Source: Mesorhizobium mediterraneum (GTDB lineage Bacteria > Pseudomonadota > Alphaproteobacteria > Rhizobiales > Rhizobiaceae). From it: a DNA stretch of 64,000 nt. This document shows positions 51,922-60,776 of the stretch, piece by piece; the stretch's first letter is position 1; every line of letters begins with the position of its first letter. The notes beneath the pieces are model-generated. The model was not told where the DNA came from. It searched no databases and saw only the letters and a list, made by a program, of their open reading frames with translations. Both the position numbers and the translations under genes were made by a program. Location of the stretch: the NCBI RefSeq assembly GCF_002284565.1, contig NZ_NPKI01000046.1, forward strand, positions 310,001 through 374,000. The letters run 5' to 3'.

Positions 51922-52734
51922 ATGACTAACGATTCTCCAACGGGAGGCGCCATCCCGGCATCCGTTCCGACGATCGATCCAAAAGCCGCGCCGACGCTTC
52001 AGCACGCCGAGGCCGAGGTCTTCTACACAGAGGCGATCCGCGAGCTCGCCGCGACGGACATCCCCTTTCTTGTCGCCGGCACCTATGCGGTGAGCGCCTA
52101 CACAGGCGTCACGCGCCAGACGAAGGACCTCGACATTTTCTGCAAGGCCGGCGATTACGCGCGCATTCTCGCGCATTTCAAGCAGGCCGGCTATGCGGTC
52201 GAGATCGTGGACGACCGATGGCTTGGAAAGGTCTTCAAAAGCACGCATTTTTTTGACGTCATATTCGCTTCAGCCAATGGCACCATGCCGGTCGGCGACC
52301 AATGGCTGGAGCATGCACGGCAAATCGAGCTGCTGGGCAGTCAGGTGCGGATCGTAGGTCCGACCGAGCTTATCTGGTCCAAGTGCTTCATCCAGGACAG
52401 AGGCCGCCACGACGGCGCCGACGTCGCTCATACAATCCTCAAGGCGCAGGATCAGATCGATTGGCACCGGCTGCTTTCCTATCTGGAGGTTCACTGGGAG
52501 GTGCTGCTGATGCAGCTTCTGAATTTCCGATGGATCTATCCGAGCGAGCGCGATCATATCCCGGCCTGGCTGCTCGACGAATTGCTTGACCGGCTCGCCA
52601 AGCAGAGGGAGTTGCCTACTCCCCGAATGAAAATCTGCCGCGGACGCCTGCTTTCGCCGACCGACTACGAGATCGACGTGAAGGAATGGGGCTTTGCCGG
52701 CGTCGGTGGAACAGGAGAATTTCGTGATGGCTGA
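51922..52734 (+). CDS. Nucleotidyltransferase family protein
   Basis: The 270-residue protein has an NTP-transferase-like core: FLVAGTYAVSAYTG at 49-62 and the metal-binding KDLDIF at 68-73. A third acidic position lies in FFDVIFAS near 112. The family includes uncharacterised nucleotidyltransferases of toxin-antitoxin and repair type. The ATG at 51922 is chosen on where conserved sequence starts; GGAG is 11 bases away. It overlaps the next gene by 8 bases, so the two products probably act together. Confidence 0.8.
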   Translation: MTNDSPTGGAIPASVPTIDPKAAPTLQHAEAEVFYTEAIRELAATDIPFLVAGTYAVSAYTGVTRQTKDLDIFCKAGDYARILAHFKQAGYAVEIVDDRWLGKVFKSTHFFDVIFASANGTMPVGDQWLEHARQIELLGSQVRIVGPTELIWSKCFIQDRGRHDGADVAHTILKAQDQIDWHRLLSYLEVHWEVLLMQLLNFRWIYPSERDHIPAWLLDELLDRLAKQRELPTPRMKICRGRLLSPTDYEIDVKEWGFAGVGGTGEFRDG

Positions 52735-53479
52735 GAAGGGCACAACCGCCACGGCAAGAGTTGGGAACGGCGGCACCGTCAGGATTGCGGCTGTCGGCGA
52801 TCTGCATGTGCGTGAAGACGGCCAGGCCTCCTGCCGTGATCTCTTCGGCGAGGTCTCGCGCGAAGCGGACGTCCTCGTTCTCACCGGCGACCTCACCAAT
52901 CTCGGCAAGCCCCGAGAGGCCGAAATCCTTGCGGAGGATTTGCGCGCCTGCGCAATCCCGGTCGTCGCCGTGCTCGGCAACCATGACTATGAATCCGGCG
53001 CGGTCGAAGACGTCGCCCACATCCTTCGGCAGGCAGGGGTCCATCTTCTTGACGGCCAGACGACGGAAATCAAGGAGGTCGGCTTTGTCGGCGTGAAGGG
53101 TTTCATTGGCGGTTTTGGGTCACGCATGCTCGGCTCTTTCGGTGAGCCGGCGATCAAGGCGATGGTTGCTGAAAGCGTCAGCGAGTCGATGCGGCTCGAA
53201 AACGCAATGCGGCAGGTTCGCACCGAACGCACGCTCGTCGTCCTGCACTACGCTCCGGTCATCGAGACGGTCGCTGGCGAGCCGTTGGAGATTTTTCCGT
53301 TCCTGGGCTCGTCGCGCCTGGCGGAGACGATCGATCGGTTCAAGGTCACCGCCGTGGTGCATGGCCACGCGCATCGCGGCGTCTACGAAGGCCGCACACC
53401 CGGTGGTGCCCCGGTATATAACGTCGCCATGCACGTGGCGAAGCCGACCGGCCGTCCCTACGCCTTGCTCGAAATCTGA
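52727..53479 (+). CDS. Calcineurin-like metallophosphoesterase
   Basis: The 250-residue protein has the full set of dinuclear metal motifs: GDLH at 24-27, GDLTN at 54-58, GNHD at 84-87 and GHAHRG near 215. ACAGGAG precedes the ATG at 52727. It is translated with the nucleotidyltransferase (8-base overlap), which suggests paired addition and removal of a nucleotide or phosphate on a shared target. That pairing is inference. No signal peptide. Confidence 0.9.
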   Translation: MAEKGTTATARVGNGGTVRIAAVGDLHVREDGQASCRDLFGEVSREADVLVLTGDLTNLGKPREAEILAEDLRACAIPVVAVLGNHDYESGAVEDVAHILRQAGVHLLDGQTTEIKEVGFVGVKGFIGGFGSRMLGSFGEPAIKAMVAESVSESMRLENAMRQVRTERTLVVLHYAPVIETVAGEPLEIFPFLGSSRLAETIDRFKVTAVVHGHAHRGVYEGRTPGGAPVYNVAMHVAKPTGRPYALLEI

Positions 53480-53494
53480 AACACTCTGCGCGCC

Positions 53495-53586
53495 GTTAGA
53501 GCGGGATGCGTTCAAGTTGACCTAGGCTTCCCGCTCTAACGATTTGTTTAGCCGCATTTCTGCGACGCCAAGTGATTCCACTTGGC
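53495..53586. repeat. Intergenic palindromic element
   Basis: A 12-base perfect stem (53495-53506 with 53529-53540) and an 8-base perfect stem GCCAAGTG/CACTTGGC (53567-53574, 53579-53586) lie in the space between two convergent genes. The first stem flanks GTTAGAGCGGGA-type sequence common in rhizobial intergenic DNA. It may serve as a two-way terminator. Confidence 0.75.
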
Positions 53587-53595
53587 TGCAAAATG

Positions 53596-54786
53596 CTAGC
53601 GATCGATCTCGCCGAACACGATATCGAGCGACCCGATGATCGCAGCGACATCGGCGATCATGTGCCCCCGCGACAGAAAATCCATCGCCTGCAGATGGGC
53701 AAAGGACGGCGCCCGGATCTTGCATCGATAAGGAATATTGCTGCCGTTCGAAACCAGATAGACGCCGAACTCGCCCTTTGGCGCCTCAACCGCGGCGTAC
53801 ACCTCTCCTTCGGGCACGCGAATACCCTCCGTGTAGAGTTTGAAATGGTGGATTGTCGCTTCCATTGAGCGCTTCATCGTCGCTCGCGGCGGCGGCGTGA
53901 TCTTCTGGTTCGGGACCGCGACCGGCCCGCGGCCCTCGGGCGATCTCAGTTTCTCCAGGCATTGCTTCATGATCCGGACCGATTGGCGCATTTCCTCCAT
54001 GCGGACGAGATAGCGGTCATAGCAGTCGCCGTTCTTGCCGACCGGAATGTCGAAGTCCATCTCGGGGTAGCATTCATACGGCTGTGCCTTGCGCAAATCC
54101 CATGCCGCTCCCGACCCGCGCACCATGGGGCCGGAGAAGCCCCAGGCCCAGGCATCATCCTGCCCGATCACACCGACATCGACATTGCGCTGCTTGAAGA
54201 TGCGGTTGCCGGTGAGCAATTCATCGAGGTTGTCGCAGACCTTGAGGAACGGGTCGCAGAAAGCCCAGATGTCGTCCAGAAGCTTCGGAGGCAGGTCCTG
54301 GTGCACGCCGCCGACCCTGAAATAATTCGCATGCATGCGGGCGCCGGAGGCGCGCTCGTAAAAGACCATCAGCTTCTCGCGCTCGGCGAAACCCCAGAGC
54401 GGCGGGGTCAGCGCGCCGATGTCCATGGCCTGGGTCGTGACGTTGAGGAGATGTGACAAGAGCCGGCCGATTTCGCAAAAGAGAACACGGATAAGCTGTC
54501 CGCGCTTCGGCACCGATATTTCGAGCAGCTTCTCGGCGGCGAGGCAGAACGCATGCTCCTGGTTCATCGGCGCCACGTAATCGAGCCGGTCGAAATAGGG
54601 CAAGGCCTGCAGATAATTCTTGTACTCGATGAGTTTTTCCGTGCCGCGGTGGAGCAGGCCGATGTGGGGATCGGCGCGGTCGACGATCTCGCCGTCCAGT
54701 TCCAGCACCAGCCGCAGGACGCCGTGAGCAGAAGGATGCTGCGGCCCGAAGTTGAGGGTGAAGTTGCGAACTGCGGCTTCGACCAT
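53596..54786 (-). CDS. nuoD: NADH-quinone oxidoreductase subunit D (solitary copy)
   Basis: The 396 residues are full length for NuoD. Landmarks are FGPQHPSAHGVLRL at the quinone-site loop, HIGLLHRGTEKLIEYK, and a complete C-terminus (SLDIVFGEIDR). It is the 49-kDa-type subunit that with NuoB lines the quinone pocket of complex I. GGAG precedes the ATG at 54786. No other nuo gene is adjacent, so this copy is outside a complex I operon. It may be a second, specialised or vestigial copy. Confidence 0.95.
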   Translation of the reverse strand: MVEAAVRNFTLNFGPQHPSAHGVLRLVLELDGEIVDRADPHIGLLHRGTEKLIEYKNYLQALPYFDRLDYVAPMNQEHAFCLAAEKLLEISVPKRGQLIRVLFCEIGRLLSHLLNVTTQAMDIGALTPPLWGFAEREKLMVFYERASGARMHANYFRVGGVHQDLPPKLLDDIWAFCDPFLKVCDNLDELLTGNRIFKQRNVDVGVIGQDDAWAWGFSGPMVRGSGAAWDLRKAQPYECYPEMDFDIPVGKNGDCYDRYLVRMEEMRQSVRIMKQCLEKLRSPEGRGPVAVPNQKITPPPRATMKRSMEATIHHFKLYTEGIRVPEGEVYAAVEAPKGEFGVYLVSNGSNIPYRCKIRAPSFAHLQAMDFLSRGHMIADVAAIIGSLDIVFGEIDR

Positions 54787-54858
54787 GACGATGCTCCGCT
54801 GTACTGGGTTTTCATGGCCGAAGCCGGGTGCTCCGGTCAGCCACGCCCGGCCCGCCGA

Positions 54859-55299
54859 TCATGTGGTTGTCTGGATGATCAGCGTCAGCATGCCATCGCC
54901 ATCGATGTTGGCAGCGACAACCTGCGAGGAATCCAGCCCGCTCGCCGCCAGCGCCGTTGCTGCCTGCGGCGACGCATCGATCGAGCTCTGCAGGGTGAGC
55001 AGATCTTCAACGCTGGTCTGGGTGATCACGGCCTCGGCTTGTGTCTTGAGTTCCGGAGGCAAATCCTCGAGGGCGACGATCGCAATCCCGGTAAAGTTCT
55101 GGTCGGTGAAACCCTGATCCGGCAGCGCTTGATCCGGCAGGGCTTGGTCGGGCGGCGTTTGGTTAGGCAGGCTTGGATCGGGCAGGACTTCCGGGGCCGG
55201 GGGTGCGATTTGGGGAAGCTGCGGGTTGGTGGATTGCGCGTGGATCGGCTGCGCCAGGGCCAATCCCGAAAGGGCAGCAATAGTCGTCAACATGCGCAT
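54859..55299 (-). CDS. Secreted Pro/Gln-rich protein
   Basis: The 146-residue product has a signal peptide (MRMLTTIAALSGLALAQPIH, cleavage near AQS), then a Pro/Asp/Gln linker with short repeats (PDQALPDQALPDQ), then a soluble C-terminal part of about 75 residues (LPPELKTQAEAVITQTSVED, ANIDGDGMLTLII). GGAAGG precedes the ATG at 55299. Function unknown; the C-terminal part may be a small periplasmic domain. Confidence 0.7.
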   Translation of the reverse strand: MRMLTTIAALSGLALAQPIHAQSTNPQLPQIAPPAPEVLPDPSLPNQTPPDQALPDQALPDQGFTDQNFTGIAIVALEDLPPELKTQAEAVITQTSVEDLLTLQSSIDASPQAATALAASGLDSSQVVAANIDGDGMLTLIIQTTT

Positions 55300-55534
55300 G
55301 ATCGTTCCTTCCGTTTTCCGTTTTGCTCGGGGAGGATCACTTGGTCACCACTCAACCATTGTGCCGGACTATGGTTCCCGTCGTCACGGATATGGCCATT
55401 GGTGGAAGCTCTGCCGCATCGCCCATCCGGTCGCGCGTGGTCGAAACATGGAACGATTCCGAAAGGCATTCATTCCTCCCTAATCACATCTTGATCACGG
55501 GTTCGGCGGGGCGCTTCACCTCGAGGAGAAAGCC

Positions 55535-55972
55535 ATGAGAATCAGCGAGTGCATGACACAGAATGTTCAGGTCGCCAGTCCGGAGCAGTCCTTGCGGGAT
55601 GCCGCACGAGCCATGGCCGATCTTGACGCCGGTGTTCTGCCCGTCGGCGAGAATGACCGGCTGGTCGGCATGATCACGGACCGCGACATTGCCGTCCGCG
55701 GCATCGCGGAGGGCAGAGGTCCTGACGCCAAGATCAGGGACGTGATGAGCGCGGAGGTGCAATGCTGCTTTGACGACCAGGAAGTCGACGATGTCCTTCA
55801 GAACATGGGCAATCTCAAACTGCGGCGAATGCCGGTGATCAGCCGCGACCGGCGGTTGGTTGGCATTGTCTCGCTCGGCGATCTCGCCGCGAATGGCGAG
55901 GCGGCCTGGGCCGGCGAAGCGCTGGGCGGCATTTCGCAGCCGGGCGGCGACCATTCGCAGACAGCGCACTGA
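55535..55972 (+). CDS. CBS-domain protein
   Basis: The 145 residues are two CBS motifs in tandem: CMTQNVQVASPEQSLRDAA then LVGMITDRDI, and VMSAEVQCCFDDQEVDDVL then LVGIVSLGDL. Stand-alone CBS pairs bind adenine nucleotides and sense energy state. GAGGAG precedes the ATG. There is no attached enzyme domain, so it presumably regulates another protein. Confidence 0.92.
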   Translation: MRISECMTQNVQVASPEQSLRDAARAMADLDAGVLPVGENDRLVGMITDRDIAVRGIAEGRGPDAKIRDVMSAEVQCCFDDQEVDDVLQNMGNLKLRRMPVISRDRRLVGIVSLGDLAANGEAAWAGEALGGISQPGGDHSQTAH

Positions 55973-55994
55973 TGCATCATACATCATAATTGAA

Positions 55995-56042
55995 TTCGAA
56001 GTTCCTGCTCCATCGCCGGCATCGTCGCTCGGGAACTTCGAA
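55995..56042. other. 11-bp inverted repeat
   Basis: TTCGAAGTTCC (55995-56005) and GGAACTTCGAA (56032-56042) are perfect inverted arms 26 bases apart, just after the CBS gene. No T-run follows. It could be a terminator-like structure or a regulator site. Confidence 0.5.
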
Positions 56043-56094
56043 ATCCAAAACTGCACGGTTTCGCGCCTTTGCGCTACAGCGCCGTGCGCCCGTT

Positions 56095-56141
56095 CGCATG
56101 ATCCACCGGGAAAATCGATTCCGATTTTCCGGGGTCATGCG
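56095..56141. repeat. Rhizobial-type intergenic palindrome
   Basis: The arms CGCATGA and TCATGCG enclose a 9-base perfect stem GGAAAATCG/CGATTTTCC. This matches the plan of the short palindromes scattered through rhizobial genomes (CATGATC-type ends around a GAAAA/TTTTC stem). Confidence 0.7.
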
Positions 56142-56153
56142 TCGGGCCCGATG

Positions 56154-56513
56154 TTATGCAACGGAGAATCGATCGATGACCCACAGCCATGTTCCGTCGA
56201 CTTGGCGGCGGGCGACCTCGGCGGTCACGGTGCCATCGGGAAGATGGGTTGAGGTGAGTGCCAGGTCTCCGCTGACAACAGCCGGGGCCTGATTTCCGGC
56301 AGCAAATTTTCGGCCCGTTGCGGTGATCTCCGCGAAGAGTGCCCGGATCGCTTCCCGGCCACGCGTCAGCTGCCCTTCACCGCTGTCGACGACGGCGTTC
56401 TGCTCAAAAAGCGCGGCCATGCCGTCGATGTCTCCCACCCACTGCCGGGAAATCAGCAGGCGCTCCAAATCCTGGGGATCATGCGCCGGCTCACGGCCTG
56501 GCTCATCGGTCAT
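56154..56513 (-). CDS. SnoaL-like/NTF2-fold protein
   Basis: The 119-residue product has the NTF2-like pattern: helix with RQWVGDIDGMAALFEQNAV, then GREAIRALFAEI and an antiparallel sheet ending RRQVDGTWLWVIDRFS. Such small proteins of the SgcJ/EcaC kind hydrolyse or isomerise small molecules or only bind them. No substrate can be assigned. It is a complete single domain. Confidence 0.8.
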   Translation of the reverse strand: MTDEPGREPAHDPQDLERLLISRQWVGDIDGMAALFEQNAVVDSGEGQLTRGREAIRALFAEITATGRKFAAGNQAPAVVSGDLALTSTHLPDGTVTAEVARRQVDGTWLWVIDRFSVA

Positions 56514-56568
56514 GGCGACACTCCTCCGATGCTCTCATGAACTACAGGTTCTCACGAACTGCAGGGTC

Positions 56569-56784
56569 TCATGAGTTGCAGGCTGCTGCAAAGGCCTTGG
56601 CGGCTTGGGCACTGCCCTTGAGGGAAACATCGTAGGTGGTTTCGCCGCCGAGGTTGATGTGAAGACTGCTTCCGGATGCGATCCAGCCCAGCAGTGGATC
56701 CTTGGCGCTAGCCTTGAATACCGGCATGGACGCCAAGGTCAGGGAGACCTGGATTTCCCCGAGGTAGAGCAGCGTGGCGATCAT
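56569..56784 (-). pseudogene. C-terminal remnant of a hypothetical protein
   Basis: A 71-codon frame looks like the end of a longer protein (MPVFKASAKDPLLGWIASG, then GGETTYDVSLKGSAQAA). The ATG at 56784 overlaps the stop of the upstream small gene (ATGA), but GGGGAGG touches the ATG directly and is too close to work well. I read it as an N-terminally deleted gene, with the alternative that it is a short coupled gene. Confidence 0.45.
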
Positions 56785-57005
56785 CCTCCCCGGTCGACAT
56801 CGCGGTCCGCAACTCGCCATTTAGCGGCGCCGGCGCGGCGCCGGTGGCTGCGGCCCTCGTTGAGGAAGTCGGCGATCCTTGCCGCCAACTTCGCCGAGGC
56901 GAAGGTGAGCAGCCGGTCGTGATGGACGACGGGCTCGTCGTTCTCATTGTCCCAGATCTCGAACCGGCAGCTTGGGTTCGGTATAGCTTCGAAACGGTGC
57001 TTCAT
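56781..57005 (-). CDS. Small hypothetical protein
   Basis: The 74-residue product starts MKHRFEAIPNPSCRFEIWDN and has a single small alpha/beta pattern (RLLTFASAKLAARIADFLNE), then a basic tail. The ATG at 57005 overlaps the stop of the upstream membrane gene frame (ATGA), and its own stop overlaps the next frame the same way. No good ribosome-binding site is seen, so translation would depend on coupling. Function unknown. Confidence 0.5.
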   Translation of the reverse strand: MKHRFEAIPNPSCRFEIWDNENDEPVVHHDRLLTFASAKLAARIADFLNEGRSHRRRAGAAKWRVADRDVDRGG

Positions 57006-57877
57006 ATCGATGGTCCCGGTCGTTTGGTTGCCTTGGGCGGTCGAGGATGCAAGGGCATGGGCCGTGCCGTGGTGGGCAGTGCGGGCGCGCTTTCGCCAGC
57101 GCTGTTGGCAAACAGGAGAAGGTCGGCCCTGGCCCACAGCAGATAGCAGGCAAGCAATGTCAGCGGCGCGGCAACGAGGGCAGGGGAACCGCCCAACCAC
57201 ACCTCAGGCAAGGCGGCGCCCATCGACAGCGCCGCCGCGAGCATCGCCGGCAGGCGGCTGGCCAGCACCGCACTGCGGAACGGATCGGGCCATCCACCCG
57301 GGCACGCTGGCGCCGGGCCTGTAGGCGGCGCTGCCGAACTTGCCGAGCGCATGCAGCAGTCCGGCGGTCGCCGCCAGCACCGGCTGGCCGAACAGGAACA
57401 GTGCCGCGCCAAGCCCGATCGCGCCGATCCCCGACAGGAGATCGGCGAGGCGGTTAAGCGCTGGATCGGGGACATCCCGCCCGGCCCAAGCGCGGTGATA
57501 GACCTCGCCGCTGCAGAAGAAGACCAGCGTTGCCAACGTCAGCGCCACCGCACTGCTGCTGCCAGCGAAATAGTCGAACAGCGCGGCGCCGCCGCGCATG
57601 CCGGATCCCTGAGGGGCGGCGAGCTGGATCGTGACGCCCATCACCAGCCCGAGCGCGTTGCCAAGATTGTAGTAGCCGCCAGGACCGGCCATACGCGCCG
57701 GATCGCCGCCGCAAATCGTGAAAGCGCCTCCGCGGTCCGGCCAGGACCCGCAGCCTTCGGTTTCGCGTCGAGACTCGACGGCTCGAAGGACAAGAGCTCG
57801 GCCAGCGCCGAGGCAGTGCGCCATTCGGATAGCGCGTCGTCCCGGCGGAGTGGCGCGTGATCGTTGTCGAATCGCAT
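57002..57877 (-). pseudogene. Membrane protein gene with two compensating frameshifts
   Basis: One protein is split over two frames. Residues from the ATG at 57877 (MRFDNDHAPLRRDDALSEWR) run to about 57745. The middle, with ICGGDPARMAGPGGYYNLGN and four hydrophobic segments, is in a second frame to about 57290. The end, with SAVLASRLPAMLAAALSMGA and a last membrane helix, returns to the first frame and stops at 57002. Read across the shifts, it would be an approximately 290-residue multi-pass membrane protein. It is either a recent pseudogene or the result of two sequencing errors. The two shifts cancel. Confidence 0.65.
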
Positions 57878-57971
57878 CGAACCCTCCTCGTCATGGAGCC
57901 GACGGTTCCGGAGAGCTCGAGGCCTCCGGTGATCGGCTGTGATCGACAGACCGAGGTTCTGCGACCCCGGC

Positions 57972-58791
57972 TTACGGATGGCTTACGGGCGTTTGGATTA
58001 TGCCTTTGGCAGCGGCACGCCCGCGCGGTGTCGGCTCGGGTATGGGATAGACCAGCCGCGAGAACGGCGCCCGGCCGGCGACCGAAAAATAATTGCCCTT
58101 GGCATAGCGAAGTTCCGGCACGAATTGCGGGTCGAGCCCGTCAAGTGAGCGGGCAAGCGTCGTGGCGCCAAGCCCGGCGGCGTTGATGAAGCGCGGTGCC
58201 GATCTCAAAGCGCTCGCCGCTGGTGCTATCGACTGTGTCGAGAACGATGCGCCCACCCTCGATGCGGCCGCAGACGATGCGGGTGTTGAGGCTGAGTGCC
58301 GCCCCGTGCTCCTCTACGTCGCCCCGCAAAGCAAGCATCAGGGCGTGGCTGTCGATGATGCCGGTGGCGGGCGACAGCAGGGCGGCCGTGCACCGCAGCT
58401 TGGGCTCCAGCGCGCGTGCCCCTGCTGCGGTCAAGGGTGTCAGGTCGCCCGCGCCGCAAGCAGAGGCGTTGGCCAGAATGGAAGCAAGCACCGGCTCCTG
58501 TTCGGCATCTGTGGCGACGATGAGCTTGCCGCAGCGCGCATGCGGAACCGCCCGCTTCTCGCAATAACGGTAAAGCTGTTCCCGGCCTGCCACGCAGAGC
58601 CGGGCCTTCTGCGATCCGGCCGGATAGTAGATGCCGGCATGGATGACCTCGGAATTGCGCGAACTCGTTCCGGTGCCGATGGCATTCTCGGCCTCGAGGA
58701 CCAGGGTGTCCATCCCGCGCTGCGCCATCTCTCGCGCGATCGCGAGGCCAATGACGCCGGCGCCGGCGACGATGCAGTCGACGTGGTCCAT
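57972..58791 (-). pseudogene. lhgO: L-2-hydroxyglutarate oxidase-like gene, frameshifted and truncated
   Basis: The start (ATG 58791) gives a normal FAD-binding N-terminus (VDCIVAGAGVIGLAIARE) and the family signature SSRNSEVIHAGIYYPAGS. Near 58195 the frame shifts: the product continues in another frame as PRFINAAGLGATTLARSL and GNYFSVAGRAPFSRLVYPIP, then homology ends near 58035. A complete enzyme has about 370 residues; here about 250 can be traced and the C-terminal part of the substrate domain is gone. The intact enzyme would oxidise L-2-hydroxyglutarate to 2-oxoglutarate and feed the respiratory quinones. Confidence 0.75.
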
Positions 58792-58793
58792 GA

Positions 58794-58931
58794 TCAGGCC
58801 ACCTCAGCCTTGTTGTTGTGCCTGCTGGTGAGCCGTTCGGGAATCATGTCTCGGCGATGCGCACAGCCGGCTTGGCGCAGCTTCTCGCGTTCCAAGGCCT
58901 CGAAGCTGAAATTCTGCATGTCTTTGTCCAT
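58794..58931 (-). CDS. Possible small protein upstream of the lhgO remnant
   Basis: A 45-codon frame has GGAAGG before the ATG and ends two bases before the lhgO ATG. The product is short and charged (QNFSFEALEREKLRQAG) with no known motif. It may be a real leader gene or a fragment within this decayed region. Confidence 0.3.
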   Translation of the reverse strand: MDKDMQNFSFEALEREKLRQAGCAHRRDMIPERLTSRHNNKAEVA

Positions 58932-59053
58932 CCGCCAGCCCTTCCGAAAGGGCTTGACACCCTTACAAGAAACAGATGCACCAAACACCATTACTGCCAG
59001 AGGCGATGCGCGCCGAACGGCGGCAGGACCCGGCGTGCAGGACAGGACCCATC

Positions 59054-60424
59054 ATGGACGCTCGACCGAATTCTCCCGAAGCTCGCGACATCAGCTATCA
59101 CATGCACGGCTACACCAATGCCCGCAAGCATGAGGAAGCAGGGCCGCTCGTCATCGAGAAGGGCGACGGCATCTATGTCGAGGATCTGGCCGGCAACCGC
59201 TACATCGAGGCGATGGCCGGGCTTTGGAGCGTCGCGGTCGGCTTCTCGGAGAAGCGGCTGGTCGATGCGGCGGTGAGCCAGATGTCCAAGCTGCCTTATT
59301 ATCACGACTTCGGCTCCAAATCGCATTCGCCGCTGATCGATCTCGCCGAGAAGCTGGTGCAGATGGCGCCGGTGCCGATGAGCAAGGCGTATTTCACCAA
59401 TTCCGGCTCCGAGGCCAACGACACGGCCATGAAGATGATCTGGTACCGGTCGAATGCGCTCGGCCAGCCGGCACGCAAGAAGATCATCAGCCGCATTCGC
59501 GGCTATCACGGCGTCACCATCGCCTCGGCAAGCCTGACCGGCCTGCCCAACAATCACATTTCCTTCGACCTGCCGATCGCCAGTGTGCTGCACACGTCGA
59601 CGCCGCACCATTGGCGCGAGGCGCTGCCAGGCGAGAGCGAAGAGCAGTTTTCGAGCCGGCTTGCCGACGACTTGGAAAAGCTGATCCTGGCCGAGGGCCC
59701 GGAAACCATCGCCGCCTTCTTCGGCGAGCCGATCATGGGCGCCGGCGGCGTCATCGTTCCGCCGGCCGGCTACTGGGAGAAGATCCAGGCGGTCCTGTCG
59801 AAGTACGACATCCTGATCGTCGCCGACGAGGTCATCTGCGGTTTTGGCCGAACCGGCGAGATGTTCGGTTCGCAGACCTTCGGCATCAGGCCTGACATCA
59901 TGGTGCTGTCGAAGCAGATCTCTTCCTCCTACCTGCCGATCTCGGCCCTGCTGATCAACGAGAAAATGTTCGAGCCGATTGCCGACGAAAGCAATCGGAT
60001 CGGCACCTTCGGTCATGGCTTCACCGGCGGCGGCCATCCCGTCGCGGCGGCGGTCGCGCTCGAGAACCTGAAGCTGATCGAGGAGCGCGACCTTGTCGGC
60101 AATGCGCGCACGGTCGGCGCGCATATGCAGAAACGGCTGCGCAACCTCGCTTCGCACCCGCTTGTCGGCGAGGTGCGTGGCGTCGGCCTGATCGCGGCGG
60201 TCGAACTGGTCGGCGATAAGGTGACCAAGACGCCGTGGGGCACGGCCGGCGCGCTGGGCGGGCTCGTCAACGGCTTCATGCAGCAGAACGGCGTCATCTC
60301 GCGCAACATGGGCGACGCGCTGGCCTTCTGCCCGCCGCTGATCATCACCGAGCCCCAGGTCGATCAGATGATCGACGCGTTTGAAAGATCGCTCGAAGCC
60401 GCAGTCAAGCAGGTCGGACTATAG
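59054..60424 (+). CDS. Class III PLP aminotransferase
   Basis: The 456-residue protein belongs to the omega-amino acid/polyamine--pyruvate group. Landmarks are AYFTNSGSEANDTAMKM for cofactor phosphate binding, the Asp of VADEVICGFGRTG, and the PLP Lys in VLSKQISSSYLPIS. N-terminal HMHGYTNARKHEEAGPLVI is typical of the putrescine or beta-alanine transaminase subgroup. AGGA precedes the ATG at 59054; an earlier ATG (58976) lacks a site. The amine substrate is not certain. It is a paralog of the gene at 62774. Confidence 0.93.
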   Translation: MDARPNSPEARDISYHMHGYTNARKHEEAGPLVIEKGDGIYVEDLAGNRYIEAMAGLWSVAVGFSEKRLVDAAVSQMSKLPYYHDFGSKSHSPLIDLAEKLVQMAPVPMSKAYFTNSGSEANDTAMKMIWYRSNALGQPARKKIISRIRGYHGVTIASASLTGLPNNHISFDLPIASVLHTSTPHHWREALPGESEEQFSSRLADDLEKLILAEGPETIAAFFGEPIMGAGGVIVPPAGYWEKIQAVLSKYDILIVADEVICGFGRTGEMFGSQTFGIRPDIMVLSKQISSSYLPISALLINEKMFEPIADESNRIGTFGHGFTGGGHPVAAAVALENLKLIEERDLVGNARTVGAHMQKRLRNLASHPLVGEVRGVGLIAAVELVGDKVTKTPWGTAGALGGLVNGFMQQNGVISRNMGDALAFCPPLIITEPQVDQMIDAFERSLEAAVKQVGL

Positions 60425-60494
60425 GGCTGAACAGCCCACCCGAAGGCAGAGGCTGAATGGGCGTTGGTGATTGGCGAAAGCCGAAGCGGTATCC

Positions 60495-60673
60495 AATCTC
60501 CCCCCTTGCGGGGGAGATGTCCGGTAGGACAGAGGGGGGTGTGAAGGATCGCCAACTTTCGACTTCAGCCTTGCCAACCCGAATCAGCTTGAGGGCGCGG
60601 CTGCGATCGATTGACAGGTCGGAGGGAAGCACCCCCCTCTGCCTGCCGGCATCTCCCCCGCAAGGGGGGAGAT
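60495..60673. repeat. Inverted pair of rhizobial CCTTGCGGGGGAGAT repeats
   Basis: A copy at about 60496-60545 (hairpin of a CTCCCCC/GGGGGAG stem around TTGC, then GGTAGGACAGAGGGGGGT) is mirrored at 60629-60673 in the opposite direction. The pair can fold into a large stem. Copies of this repeat are common between genes in Mesorhizobium-like genomes. Confidence 0.8.
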
Positions 60674-60776
60674 CGGCAGCTTCGGCGGCGCCGCCAAGCT
60701 CGGTAATTGGTCTGAAGCGATTGCTGGGAACGATTGCCCAGGACCATTACTTGAACATCCTTTGCGCAGGTGCTAC

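Noticed and set aside
51922..53479. Nucleotidyltransferase/phosphoesterase pair considered as a toxin-antitoxin system
   Set aside because: Neither protein resembles the known small MNT/HEPN-type partners in size or motif, so only a modification pair is suggested.
58991..60157. Minus-strand frame of 388 codons opposite the aminotransferase gene
   Set aside because: It is an antisense shadow of a highly conserved PLP enzyme, with no domain of its own.
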